64,000 bases of DNA from Sphingobacterium sp. BN32 (GTDB lineage: Bacteria; Bacteroidota; Bacteroidia; Sphingobacteriales; Sphingobacteriaceae): assembly GCF_030503615.1 (NCBI RefSeq), contig NZ_CP129963.1, forward strand, positions 3,658,001 to 3,722,000, given 5' to 3'. A model generated the notes under the pieces. The model was given only the letters and a program-made list of their open reading frames with translations, was not told the origin of the DNA and did no database searches. This document shows positions 49,527-58,067 of the stretch, piece after piece; the stretch's first letter is position 1; the number at the start of each line of letters is the position of its first letter. The position numbers and the translations under genes are program-made.

Positions 49527-49561
49527 AAAGAGAAAGCCGCTAAACGCGGCTTTCTCTTTTT
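49525..49561. terminator. Bidirectional intrinsic terminator
   Basis: Arms AAAAAGAGAAAGCCGC and GCGGCTTTCTCTTTTT around TAAAC make a perfect hairpin with T tails both ways, between convergent genes. Confidence 0.9.
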
Positions 49562-49563
49562 AT

Positions 49564-50670
49564 CTAGTTGATCAGTCTCGTCTCGTCCGATGACTTCAAT
49601 ATATGGTTCTTCAACTCGGTCTCTGCCTGCAAAAGATCAGCTTCGGCAACCTTACGTTTCTCTCTACCCTCTTTCTGAATACGTAATACCTCTTCAATCG
49701 TGGTGATAATATCAGTATTCGCCTTCTTAATGGTTTCTACGTCGATAATACCGCGTTCTGTTTCCTTCGCCACATTGATAGTCGCATCTTTCAACATCTC
49801 CGAATTGCGCTTCAACAGTTCATTTGTCGCATCAGTAACCGCACGTTGTGCTTCCAAAGCGCTCTGCGCATGCGCAATACCTAAGGTCAGTACCATTTGG
49901 TTCTTCCATAAAGGCAGGGTATTCACAATACTCGACTGTATTTTCTCCATCAAGGAGCTGCTGTTGCTTTGGATCATACGGATCTGCGGAGCCGTCTGCA
50001 ATACCACCATCCGGGTAAGCTTCAAGTCGTGCACCTTACGTTCGAAACGAACAACATGTTGCTCCATGTCTTTATACTCCTGGATCTTATGCTGATCTCC
50101 TGTCGATTCAGCCTCCGCTTTCATCGCTGGCAAAGTCACGGTCAGCACCTCCTGCAACTTCTCCTCCCCTGCTTGAATATGCAAGGAAAGGTCTTTAAAG
50201 TATTGCTGATTTTGAACAAACAGCTTATCGAAGATATTCACATCCTTCGCTAAGTTCTTATAGTGTCCCTCCAACTTCAATTCAATGCTGTGAATATTTT
50301 TTTCGACAGAAGCATACTCCGTACGAAGACGACCAATCTTTTTCTTGATATTATCGAAGAAAGGAATCAACGGTTTCTTGTTCAATTTCTCATCGAAATT
50401 CTTGATCTCGCCACGAAGATTCAACAAGATATCCTCCGCACCACCAAGATCCTTAGTCCGCACCTGTTTCAAAATCTCATTCGAGAAGTTGCTTACATTG
50501 GACTGGCTACCGACACCAAATTGGATAATATCAGTGGTCGATCTTAAGTTAATCTTATCCTTATATTGTTGAATTAAGCCCTTCTCTTCCTCTGTAAAGT
50601 TTACAGCGATTTCTCCAGGCTTATTCTTGTTCTGGTCATCATCCAAATTAGTCAAATCTAAGTTTGCCAT
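49564..50670 (-). CDS. TelA/KlaA-like toxic anion resistance family protein
   Basis: The 368-residue protein is almost entirely helical and coiled-coil. It has the TelA family layout: acidic N-terminus, FGVGSQSNVSNFSNEIL, then TRMVVLQTAPQIRMIQSNSS and the C-terminal WKNQMVLTLGIAHAQSALEA. The family is linked to tellurite and toxic anion resistance and to envelope stress, with no known enzymatic activity. It follows the XpaC-like gene by 6 bases; this pairing is common, so both likely work together. Confidence 0.92.
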   Translation of the reverse strand: MANLDLTNLDDDQNKNKPGEIAVNFTEEEKGLIQQYKDKINLRSTTDIIQFGVGSQSNVSNFSNEILKQVRTKDLGGAEDILLNLRGEIKNFDEKLNKKPLIPFFDNIKKKIGRLRTEYASVEKNIHSIELKLEGHYKNLAKDVNIFDKLFVQNQQYFKDLSLHIQAGEEKLQEVLTVTLPAMKAEAESTGDQHKIQEYKDMEQHVVRFERKVHDLKLTRMVVLQTAPQIRMIQSNSSSLMEKIQSSIVNTLPLWKNQMVLTLGIAHAQSALEAQRAVTDATNELLKRNSEMLKDATINVAKETERGIIDVETIKKANTDIITTIEEVLRIQKEGREKRKVAEADLLQAETELKNHILKSSDETRLIN

Positions 50671-50676
50671 AATATC

Positions 50677-51462
50677 TTAATCTTTTAAAAGGTTTCTACT
50701 TTTTAAGGTCTGCAGATAAACATCGGTCTCCGCCGATACATCCAACATCCCCATCTTAAACTGATTCGTTACTTCCTGCTCAATAGCTACAGAAGCCTGG
50801 CGTATCACGTTCTCTAGCTTGCGTTTCGACTCCATCGTAATGCTATTGCTCAGATGCGTATTCTCCAACTCATCATATTGCATCAACACATTTACTACCG
50901 TCGAATGTCGCACAAGGAACTTCTCTGCCTCACGAATATCTTTTTTCTCGAGCAATTGAAATAAGCGGATAATCTTATCGATATCTGTTTGAATACTTCG
51001 ATTATCAATTTGCTTCCTCCAATGTAACAGTCTTTCCACAAAAAACTGCGGAGTATCGATAGATGCCGATTTTAGTTCCAAATACTTCTGTGCCGATGGC
51101 GTAGAGATCCAAGTCAATGGACGCACCTCGCCCAGCTCCAAACGCTGTAAATAAGGCTTCGCCTGATTCAATAGCATACCATTACCAACAATATAAGAGA
51201 CTACAGAGCCACCCATGGTAAGCAGCATTGCAGTACTCAATGTTCCGAAGAAGTATATGAAGGATACTAACAGCGCAATTTCCACTGCCAATAATGCCAC
51301 CCCTGCAACATACCAGGAACGAACCTTCGTTTTCTTCGCTTGTCCCAACATAACGAAGGGATGTATATGTATAGGCAATGGAATAATCATTAATACAGAC
51401 AATATCGTCCACATTAATTGTCTGACCTCCCATGGTCTACTTTTCTTAGTTGCCCAACCCAT
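50677..51462 (-). CDS. XpaC-like membrane protein (5-bromo-4-chloroindolyl phosphate hydrolysis family)
   Basis: The 261-residue protein has two or three N-terminal membrane helices (about residues 15-35, YVAGVALLAVEIALLVSFIY, and LSTAMLLTMGGSVVSYIVG). A cytoplasmic helical domain follows (DTPQFFVERLLHWRKQIDNR and on). This plan and its place directly upstream of a TelA gene fit the XpaC family. Its biochemical role is unknown; the family name comes from an old reporter phenotype. It probably anchors the TelA-like partner at the membrane. Confidence 0.82.
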   Translation of the reverse strand: MGWATKKSRPWEVRQLMWTILSVLMIIPLPIHIHPFVMLGQAKKTKVRSWYVAGVALLAVEIALLVSFIYFFGTLSTAMLLTMGGSVVSYIVGNGMLLNQAKPYLQRLELGEVRPLTWISTPSAQKYLELKSASIDTPQFFVERLLHWRKQIDNRSIQTDIDKIIRLFQLLEKKDIREAEKFLVRHSTVVNVLMQYDELENTHLSNSITMESKRKLENVIRQASVAIEQEVTNQFKMGMLDVSAETDVYLQTLKSRNLLKD

Positions 51463-51607
51463 TTTGCAATTTAATTATTTTTATAAAAATACACCAATTC
51501 TTATTCCAATGCATACTTCCACCCTAAAAACTAGGTAATTGGCATAAAAACACCTGTCATTACGTCATTTTTATCGGTGAAAATTCCCAAGCCCAATTCC
51601 TACAAAT

Positions 51608-53098
51608 CTATACGGTTTGAATTAGCGACAGCGCTAGTTGATACGCTGTCTTTTTCTCCCATTTCGCCATTAGCCAGGCAATAAAGCTTAGGTTAAAGAT
51701 ATCTTTGTTCGCGTCGATATCAATCATAGAACGAACGGAATCCTGATAAGTTTGCTCGCTGACGATGTCAGGCTTTTGTATAGAGCGCTCCACCATACTC
51801 AGGAAGGCCATCACCCTTTCTTCCTGAATGCTCATCAAATACTTCTTGTAGCGGCGCTTAAAACTATGCAGGCGCGAAACCGCCAGTTCCGTATTCTCAA
51901 ATTGCAGATGCACCAAAATTTCCATCAAATTCTTCCGTATTGTCCACAACATCCCCATTTTCTTTTCATACCAATGGTCGGTATGCCCCAATTTCGCCAG
52001 GTAGCTTAAGCTGCGTGAATCCCCATGCTGCGCATAGAACATCGTCAGGCTCAGATACAGGTCGTCAATATCCTCTTGGTTGGACTTCTTAGTCACATAG
52101 GATAGTCCTTCCTCTATCGCTTCAATTCCCTCTTCAGCCTTGCCTGAAAAGTGATAGTTCAAACCCAGCAACAGTTGATACCGAAGGATAAACTGCTCCT
52201 TGTAGGATTTGCTGTTTTCCATCAACATGCGCATCTGCCGGAGATAACTAATGCTTTCGGAGAACTTTTTATTGCGCAAGTTGAAATTTGCCAGGTAATA
52301 AAGGATATAGAGGTGATAATACAGATGTCGCTCCTTCGGTTTTTCCAAACCCTGAATATATTGATAGGTCTTACGGACGTATCTTTCAATCAATCCATAG
52401 TTCTGATTAATGGCGGCATATTCATTCGCAATATAGAGGATTTGGTACAGCGACTTGTAATTCATCAAATCCAGCACCGCAATCTGATATTTCTTTAGCG
52501 TCGCTTCGATTAATTCCGTCAGGTTAACAATCTTCCCTTTCAGATGTATTTCCTGCAGTTCTCTCCGCAGGTAGGCATAAGCCATATGCATCTTTGCTTC
52601 CCTTTGCATGTGAGTCTGATTCAAGGTGAAGCGATCTAATAAACGGTCGAAGGCTAAATCTTGATCCAAATGCGCATACTGCATACGCAATAAAAACACT
52701 TCGTTGACCAAACCAAACTGCTCTTCCTGCAGTGCTAAACGTTCCGCACGATCCAAAGATTTAAATCCAATCTTCTCCAAATTATTCTCCAATAAGAATC
52801 GTGCAACAACGAGGTTCCTCAATATTTCATAGACCGCGCTGTCTTTGCTTTCAAAGGCGCGTTGCGAAAGGAATTGAAGCACATTATCCTGCAATCTTTT
52901 GCGAAGTGCATGATAAGCGTCCTTATTTTTTTTATCTGAATATAATTTATTTATATATTTTATATCGTCAGTTTCCAAAATATTGAACAAACGAATATTT
53001 TTAACATCCTTACGTTTATTTTTTCTATTCAGAAAATTCTTAAAATCCACTTTGTCCTGATTATTAAGCAAATCAATCAGCTGAGCCAAATCATCCAT
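51608..53098 (-). CDS. Large helical-repeat protein of unknown function
   Basis: The 496-residue protein has no signal peptide. It is almost all alpha-helical with TPR-like pairs (for example YYHLYILYYLANFNLRNKKF and QFILRYQLLLGLNYHFSGKA, then EEGIEAIEEGLSYV). I do not recognise a family. It is likely a protein-interaction scaffold. It lies 145 bases upstream of the XpaC-TelA pair on the same strand and is a single-gene unit. No enzymatic motif is visible. Confidence 0.75.
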   Translation of the reverse strand: MDDLAQLIDLLNNQDKVDFKNFLNRKNKRKDVKNIRLFNILETDDIKYINKLYSDKKNKDAYHALRKRLQDNVLQFLSQRAFESKDSAVYEILRNLVVARFLLENNLEKIGFKSLDRAERLALQEEQFGLVNEVFLLRMQYAHLDQDLAFDRLLDRFTLNQTHMQREAKMHMAYAYLRRELQEIHLKGKIVNLTELIEATLKKYQIAVLDLMNYKSLYQILYIANEYAAINQNYGLIERYVRKTYQYIQGLEKPKERHLYYHLYILYYLANFNLRNKKFSESISYLRQMRMLMENSKSYKEQFILRYQLLLGLNYHFSGKAEEGIEAIEEGLSYVTKKSNQEDIDDLYLSLTMFYAQHGDSRSLSYLAKLGHTDHWYEKKMGMLWTIRKNLMEILVHLQFENTELAVSRLHSFKRRYKKYLMSIQEERVMAFLSMVERSIQKPDIVSEQTYQDSVRSMIDIDANKDIFNLSFIAWLMAKWEKKTAYQLALSLIQTV

Positions 53099-53228
53099 AA
53101 TCTCAAATATCTCCTTAAATATATTAAAAATATCTATTTTATATCGTCAGTATTTACACGAAACTTCATTGGCAGAGCGCTCCATTCCCCCGATCTTTAC
53201 ATCGTATTAATCAACAAAAATTAAAAAT

Positions 53229-53696
53229 ATGGAACCGCTAAATATCCAATCAGAAGAAAACAACTTGACTCCAAAGGGGTCGGAAAGAACAAAGAATCCG
53301 TACAAACCAACTGCCGCCTTCGTAGGGGCTTCCTGGTTAGCATTAATCACCGGTGCGGTGGCATTTTGTATAGGATTGTGGAATGCCGATATGGCACTCA
53401 ATGAAAAAGGCTATTATTTTACCATTTTACTATTTGGATTATTTGCCGTTATCTCGGTACAGAAAAGCGTACGAGATAAAGCTGAAGGGCTGGCTGTAAC
53501 TGAGATTTACTATAGCTTAAGCTGGTTTGCGACCATCGCCTCGATCGTATTACTGATCGTTGGCCTATGGAATGCCGACCTGACTTTAAGTGAAAAGGGG
53601 TTCTACGGAATATCCTTCGTGCTCAGTGTTTTTGCAGCCATTGCCGTTCAGAAAAACACAAGAGACGCTAAGTTGGCAAACGAAAAGACCTTATAA
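53229..53696 (+). CDS. YiaA/YiaB family inner membrane protein
   Basis: The 155-residue protein holds two copies of the YiaAB two-helix module: [20 protein letters not shown] with [18 protein letters not shown], and [20 protein letters not shown] with [19 protein letters not shown]. The GLWNADxxLxEKG(Y/F)Y motif is present in both. Four membrane helices result. Function is unknown; members have been linked to stress tolerance. It is followed by a terminator-like hairpin and then the DUF2157 operon. Confidence 0.9.
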   Translation: MEPLNIQSEENNLTPKGSERTKNPYKPTAAFVGASWLALITGAVAFCIGLWNADMALNEKGYYFTILLFGLFAVISVQKSVRDKAEGLAVTEIYYSLSWFATIASIVLLIVGLWNADLTLSEKGFYGISFVLSVFAAIAVQKNTRDAKLANEKTL

Positions 53697-53707
53697 CTTA
53701 GCGGTTT

Positions 53708-53742
53708 CCCCGCAGACCTTGCTTGTCGAGGCTGCGGGTTGT
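53708..53742 (+). terminator. Intrinsic terminator
   Basis: Arms CCCGCAG and CTGCGGG with a short loop are followed by TTGTTT, just behind the YiaA/B-like gene. Confidence 0.65.
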
Positions 53743-53747
53743 TTAAA

Positions 53748-53755
53748 TAATTTTG
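53748..53755 (+). promoter_or_regulatory. -7 promoter element (TAATTTTG)
   Basis: TAATTTTG lies 29 bases before the DUF2157 gene start and directly after the terminator, so the following three genes have their own promoter. Confidence 0.5.
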
Positions 53756-53783
53756 GTAACTTAACCTCATAAATCTCCCTCTC

Positions 53784-54737
53784 ATGAAGAGCATTAAACG
53801 CGAGGATATACATATTCTTGCACAAAATAGCGATCTATCGGAATCGCAAATTGAGAAAGCATTAAAAACCGAAGTATTCCACCAACGAAACGATTGGTCC
53901 AACTTTCTAAAATATGCATTATTAGCGTTAGGCATAGGCTTTTTTGCCGCGGGCGTCATCTTTTTCTTTGCCTACAACTGGGATGATCTAGACAAATTCG
54001 CCAAACTCGGTCTTGTGCAAATGCTGGTCATCATCGTCTGCGTCATCGCCCTGCTACCAAAACTAACGCCCAACACGCGCAAAATTTTACTCACCGGAGC
54101 CTCCTTATTGGTCGGTGTTATGTTTTCCGTATTCGGGCAAATCTATCAGACCGGAGCAGATGCCTACGACTTTTTCCTTGCATGGACATTATTTATAGGA
54201 ATTTGGGTGTTGGTCAGTAATTTCCCACCACTCTGGATACTGTTCTTAGGATTAGTCAACACGACATTTATCCTCTACACCACACAGGTGACAAGACATT
54301 GGGACGAAGGGCTGAACTTTACAATCTTATTTGTACTCAACTTGATTCCGCTCGTTTCATCACATCTGATTAACCGTTCCTGGAAAGATGTGAGGATACC
54401 AACCTATTTTACCAATATCATCGCTTTAGCTGCGCTTAGCTTCGCAACGATCGGCAACCTCGTCTACATCTTCGATTCGAAGACAGGCTTTCCTTATATC
54501 GTTCTGTTAACGATTGCATTTTATGCACTAGGAATTGCTTATGGAATGAAGCAGCGTAGTGTCTTCTACCTGTCTGCCATACCGCTCAGCATTATCATCA
54601 TCCTTACGGGCTGGATTCTAGAAATCACCCGTTGGAAAGATTCCTATCTGCTCATCAGTTTATTTATTCTCGGAAGCATCAGCTTGGTGATCTATAATTT
54701 AATTCACATGTTAAAAAAGAATCGTCATGAAAAGTAG
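53784..54737 (+). CDS. DUF2157 family membrane protein
   Basis: The 317-residue protein has a soluble N-terminal part of about 45 residues (REDIHILAQNSDLSESQIEK) followed by eight or nine membrane helices. The segment ALGIGFFAAGVIFFFAYNWD is the DUF2157 signature. Function is unknown. It overlaps the next gene by 11 bases, so the two are translated together. Confidence 0.88.
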   Translation: MKSIKREDIHILAQNSDLSESQIEKALKTEVFHQRNDWSNFLKYALLALGIGFFAAGVIFFFAYNWDDLDKFAKLGLVQMLVIIVCVIALLPKLTPNTRKILLTGASLLVGVMFSVFGQIYQTGADAYDFFLAWTLFIGIWVLVSNFPPLWILFLGLVNTTFILYTTQVTRHWDEGLNFTILFVLNLIPLVSSHLINRSWKDVRIPTYFTNIIALAALSFATIGNLVYIFDSKTGFPYIVLLTIAFYALGIAYGMKQRSVFYLSAIPLSIIIILTGWILEITRWKDSYLLISLFILGSISLVIYNLIHMLKKNRHEK

Positions 54738-55794
54738 ATTGAATTTCGACGAACTAACACAAGGGTTGGGATGGTCGGATCTGGAGAACAGCTTTGATCG
54801 ACAAGCGATAGAGACTGAATTTCAGAAACGCGATGAAACGCAAAGTCTCCCGATAAAGATTCTCTCCATTTTCGGGGGAATCATGGCCAGCAGCACGCTC
54901 TCGGGCTTTTTGTTCAGCTTTGGAATCTTAGAGAATAAGCTCGCCCAATTGATCTTCGGATTAATCTTCCTCGTGGGAGCCATCTTCTTTAGCCGAAAAA
55001 CTAAAATGCTGCTAATGGATACCATTGCTGTCTCCGGCCTTATCCTCGGCTTCATCCTATTAGGTCTTGGGCTAGAAGATTATCACTTGTCAGACGAAGC
55101 CGCCTTGCTCATCATCTGTATCGTAGCGACTGTCAGCTTGAACTTTGTACGCAACTACATCATGACGTTCATACTGGTCCTGATTGCCTGTGGAACCTTG
55201 CTCGCCTCGCTCAACGCAGCAGACTTGGATAATCTTTCTTATTTCTACGTCCCTGCGCTTGGCTTAGTTTTGGCGCATCTGTACATCAAGGAAGCACGCA
55301 TCATCAGTAAAAGAAACTTCTTTTCCATCCGATACAACCCCATCCGCACGGCTTTAACCTTTTGCTTAATTGCCGGACTGATCTACTTAACGCTGGACAG
55401 CAATTTTATCCTTACAAATTACTATGCGCTGTGTAGCTCCCTATCGTTTATCGTACTCAGTTTTGTTGCCCTGAATTTTGTATTCGAGAAATTGGCGATC
55501 GAAAACAAACGAACAATGATTTTATTGTATTTGCTTTGTTTATGCTGTCTGCTGCCAACCATATTCGCTCCTGCCATATCCGGAGCCATATTTTTGATCT
55601 TAATCAGCTTCCTCGCAAATTATAAGACAGGATTTGTATTAGGCATCTTACTCCTACTCTATGCAGTTTCCAGATTCTATTACGATTTGGATATATCATT
55701 GCTCGACAAATCCATCGCTATGATGATTTCCGGAGCATTTTTTATCATTCTATATTTTGTGAGCCTTAAATTAAGTCGTCATGAAGAAAATTAG
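54727..55794 (+). CDS. DUF4401 family membrane protein
   Basis: The 355-residue protein has about ten membrane helices. It begins with a short soluble region and the helix pair ILSIFGGIMASSTLSGFLFS, as in DUF4401. It overlaps its upstream and downstream neighbours by 11 and 14 bases. The three genes form a compact unit that recurs in many Bacteroidota and Proteobacteria. Function is unknown. Confidence 0.88.
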   Translation: MKSRLNFDELTQGLGWSDLENSFDRQAIETEFQKRDETQSLPIKILSIFGGIMASSTLSGFLFSFGILENKLAQLIFGLIFLVGAIFFSRKTKMLLMDTIAVSGLILGFILLGLGLEDYHLSDEAALLIICIVATVSLNFVRNYIMTFILVLIACGTLLASLNAADLDNLSYFYVPALGLVLAHLYIKEARIISKRNFFSIRYNPIRTALTFCLIAGLIYLTLDSNFILTNYYALCSSLSFIVLSFVALNFVFEKLAIENKRTMILLYLLCLCCLLPTIFAPAISGAIFLILISFLANYKTGFVLGILLLLYAVSRFYYDLDISLLDKSIAMMISGAFFIILYFVSLKLSRHEEN

Positions 55795-56275
55795 CATCAT
55801 ACTCATCGTTGTCAACACGCTATTGTTGTTGATTTATTTCAACTATAGCATTGCGCAGAAAGAAGATACCCTCAAAGAAGGCCATTTAGTGCTGTTGGAA
55901 TTAGCCCCCGTCGACCCTCGATCGTTGATGCAAGGCGACTACATGATGCTCAACTATCAACTGAGCAACAATGTTCAACCAGACAGCATCCCTCGACGAG
56001 GATATGCAGTGCTTAAATTAGACGAGCAGCATGTAGGCACATTACAAAGATTCCAGGCCCAAAAAACCCCATTAACAACCGGAGAACTGTTGATTGCCTA
56101 TACTAATCCAACGCAATGGCGCATAAAAATCGGGGCGGAATCCTTCTTCTTTCAGGAAGGAACCGGCGAACGATATGAGAAAGCAAAATACGGCGCCCTA
56201 AAAGTCGACAATAATGGAAATAGCTTATTAATAGGCTTGTACGACGAAAATAAAAGAGAGATCAAATCTAAGTAA
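55781..56275 (+). CDS. GDYXXLXY motif protein
   Basis: The 164-residue protein has a single N-terminal membrane helix (ISIILIVVNTLLLLIYFNYS) and a periplasmic domain with the motif SLMQGDYMMLNYQLS, which names the family. It is encoded with DUF2157 and DUF4401 proteins. It probably forms a complex with them in the inner membrane. Its reaction is unknown. Confidence 0.9.
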   Translation: MKKISIILIVVNTLLLLIYFNYSIAQKEDTLKEGHLVLLELAPVDPRSLMQGDYMMLNYQLSNNVQPDSIPRRGYAVLKLDEQHVGTLQRFQAQKTPLTTGELLIAYTNPTQWRIKIGAESFFFQEGTGERYEKAKYGALKVDNNGNSLLIGLYDENKREIKSK

Positions 56276-56292
56276 AGTCACAGCTTAAGATA

Positions 56293-56354
56293 ACCCAATG
56301 TAAAGCCCAATCAAACCCGCTCACGAGCGGGTTTGATTGGGCTTTACATTGGGT
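56293..56354. repeat. Perfect 29-bp-stem hairpin of the TTGGGTTTG family
   Basis: The left arm begins ACCCAATGTAAAGCCC and the right arm ends GGGCTTTACATTGGGT; the arms are exact reverse complements over 29 bases around a CACG loop. It lies 18 bases after the GDYXXLXY gene, so it may end its transcript although no T run follows. Confidence 0.85.
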
Positions 56355-56378
56355 TTGAAAGGGAAGAACAAGGGCTTT

Positions 56379-56703
56379 GAGTAGTAGTTGGTATTTAGAC
56401 ATTAGATGTAAGATTTAAGACATTAGAGTATTGGCTTTCGAAGTTGAAAGGGAGAAACTTTTTTGGAACGGAAGAAAGGGAGGTTTGTTTTGAACCAAGA
56501 AAGAAAGGATTTAAGGATTGACAGGATCCGGCATATCTTTTAATCCTTTCTTTCCTGGTTCAGACTAGAAATTAGATGTAAGACATTAGACCCTATGCTG
56601 TCAATCCTCGCATCGTTCCTTTCCCGGTTCAGACCATGTCGTGTACTAAAAAAAGTAGACGCCATACTCTAATATCTAATGTCTCAAATCTTATATCTAA
56701 TTA
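56379..56703. repeat. Repeat mosaic: heptad arrays and CCTTCCTTTCC modules
   Basis: In order: a GTAGTTG and AGACATT heptad array (56379-56432), an inverted GAACCAAGAAAGAAAGGAT (56492) with CCTTTCTTTCCTGGTTCAG (56546), a heptad remnant, a further GTTCCTTTCCCGGTTCAG (56614) and a reverse heptad array (56661-56703). It fills most of the 565-base gap before the OmpW gene. Confidence 0.75.
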
Positions 56704-56809
56704 GCAAAAATCCAAATAGCATAAAGTTAATTAGTTCAAAATTGTTTAACTATTACATTATTTACTTACTATCCTGATATTCATCATTTATTTTGAGTTT
56801 AAGTGACGA

Positions 56810-56817
56810 TATATTTG
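56810..56817 (+). promoter_or_regulatory. -7 promoter element (TATATTTG) for the OmpW gene
   Basis: TATATTTG lies 23 bases before the ATG at 56841. Confidence 0.5.
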
Positions 56818-56840
56818 TGGTATAACAAATCGTTATTGCA

Positions 56841-57509
56841 ATGAAAAAACTATTATTAACTATTGCCGGCCTATTTGCAGTAGGCATGAGCTTTACACAA
56901 GCCCAAACAACAGATTTCAACAAGTGGCAGGTACGCTTACGTGGGGTTGCCGTTATTCCTACGCCATCTGCTGACATCGCAACAATCGGTGGTGATGTTG
57001 ACATCAACACTAAATTTATTCCAGAGCTAGATTTCACGTATTTCTTTACAAAGAACATCGCGGCAGAATTGATCTTAGGAACAACAAAACACAATGTTAA
57101 TACAACAGGATCAGACCTAACTGCAATCGGATTAGGTGCATCTGAAGATGTAGATCTAGGTTCTGTTTGGTTACTTCCTCCGACATTGACAGCACAGTAC
57201 CATTTCTATCCAGGAAAATTGGTTAAACCTTATGTTGGTGCCGGTGTGAACTATACAATATTCTATAATGTAGATGAAGGTAACACAGTAAAAGGTGTAG
57301 AGTACAAAAACAAATTTGGTTTTGCTACACAAATCGGTACTGACATCAACATTACAGATAAATTCTTCCTTAACGTGGATGCGAAATACATCTTCTTGAA
57401 AACAGATGTTGACGTAGATGCTTCCAACTTAGCTGCGGGTTTAGCCATTCCGGCAACAGTTGACATCAATCCATTCTTAGTGGGAGTTGGTATTGGATAT
57501 AAATTCTAG
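56841..57509 (+). CDS. OmpW family outer membrane protein
   Basis: The 222-residue protein has a signal peptide (LLLTIAGLFAVGMSFTQAQ), an N-terminal segment KWQVRLRGVAVIPTPSADI typical of OmpW, alternating beta strands and a C-terminal Phe (GVGIGYKF) needed for barrel insertion. The eight-stranded OmpW barrel is thought to pass small hydrophobic molecules. No partner gene is adjacent. A terminator pair follows. Confidence 0.93.
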   Translation: MKKLLLTIAGLFAVGMSFTQAQTTDFNKWQVRLRGVAVIPTPSADIATIGGDVDINTKFIPELDFTYFFTKNIAAELILGTTKHNVNTTGSDLTAIGLGASEDVDLGSVWLLPPTLTAQYHFYPGKLVKPYVGAGVNYTIFYNVDEGNTVKGVEYKNKFGFATQIGTDINITDKFFLNVDAKYIFLKTDVDVDASNLAAGLAIPATVDINPFLVGVGIGYKF

Positions 57510-57528
57510 TAGCATATTATCAAAAGCG

Positions 57529-57570
57529 CTCCGGTCTAAGCTTGCTCTCTGCTGAAACCGGAGTTTTTTT
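57529..57570 (+). terminator. Intrinsic terminator after the OmpW gene
   Basis: Arms CTCCGGT and ACCGGAG, with a longer loop containing an inner AGC/GCT pair, are followed by TTTTTTT. Confidence 0.75.
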
Positions 57571-57574
57571 ACCC

Positions 57575-57604
57575 AAAAAAGGGGACCCCGTCCGGAGTCC
57601 CCTT
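57575..57604 (-). terminator. Intrinsic terminator after the DUF3127 gene
   Basis: On the minus strand a GGGGACTCC and GGGGTCCCC stem is followed by a run of six T. Confidence 0.75.
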
Positions 57605-57627
57605 TGCTTTTATCTTTTTCTTTCTAA

Positions 57628-58002
57628 TTAGAAAGGTAAATCGTCATCATCAGCGCCGCTAGACGAGATATCTACGGGAGGCATATCAGCATAACCAGGT
57701 GCTGGTGCCGCTGCAGCAGTGTTCGCTAATTTGGTAACACGCCATGCTACTAAAGAGTTGAAGTAAGTTGTAACCCCTTCTTTGTTCGTCCAAGGACGAC
57801 CACGAAGGTTGAAAGATACTTCTACATCTTCACCTACCGCTAGGTTATCAAATATATTAACGCGATCTTGAGTTGCCTCAAAGCGGATGTATTCTACAAA
57901 TTGTGGGTTTTCAGCATATGCAACAATCATATCTCTCTTTTTGAAAGATTCTGTAACTTGTTGTGTTGCGCCTACTTCATGTACTTTTCCTCTTATTTCC
58001 AT
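57628..58002 (-). CDS. DUF3127 protein with an SSB-like C-terminal tail
   Basis: The 124-residue protein has a beta-rich OB-fold-like body (MEIRGKVHEVGATQQVTESF, then VGEDVEVSFNLRGRPWTNKE) of the DUF3127 family. It ends in a disordered Ala/Pro/Ser linker and the acidic tip DDDDLPF. That tip is the hallmark of bacterial single-stranded DNA-binding protein, which uses it to recruit repair and replication enzymes. It therefore probably binds nucleic acid or competes for SSB partners. This is an inference. The gene is a single unit divergent from the rlmL-type gene. Confidence 0.9.
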   Translation of the reverse strand: MEIRGKVHEVGATQQVTESFKKRDMIVAYAENPQFVEYIRFEATQDRVNIFDNLAVGEDVEVSFNLRGRPWTNKEGVTTYFNSLVAWRVTKLANTAAAAPAPGYADMPPVDISSSGADDDDLPF

Positions 58003-58052
58003 AACTAAACTTTTAAACCGTAAAATTAATCAAATTTTGCTAAGAGAATAAG

Positions 58053-58060
58053 TAACTTTG
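58053..58060 (+). promoter_or_regulatory. -7 promoter element (TAACTTTG), near-leaderless
   Basis: TAACTTTG ends 7 bases before the ATG at 58068 (TAACTTTGCAGAAATATG), so the transcript should have only a few untranslated bases. Confidence 0.55.
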
Positions 58061-58067
58061 CAGAAAT

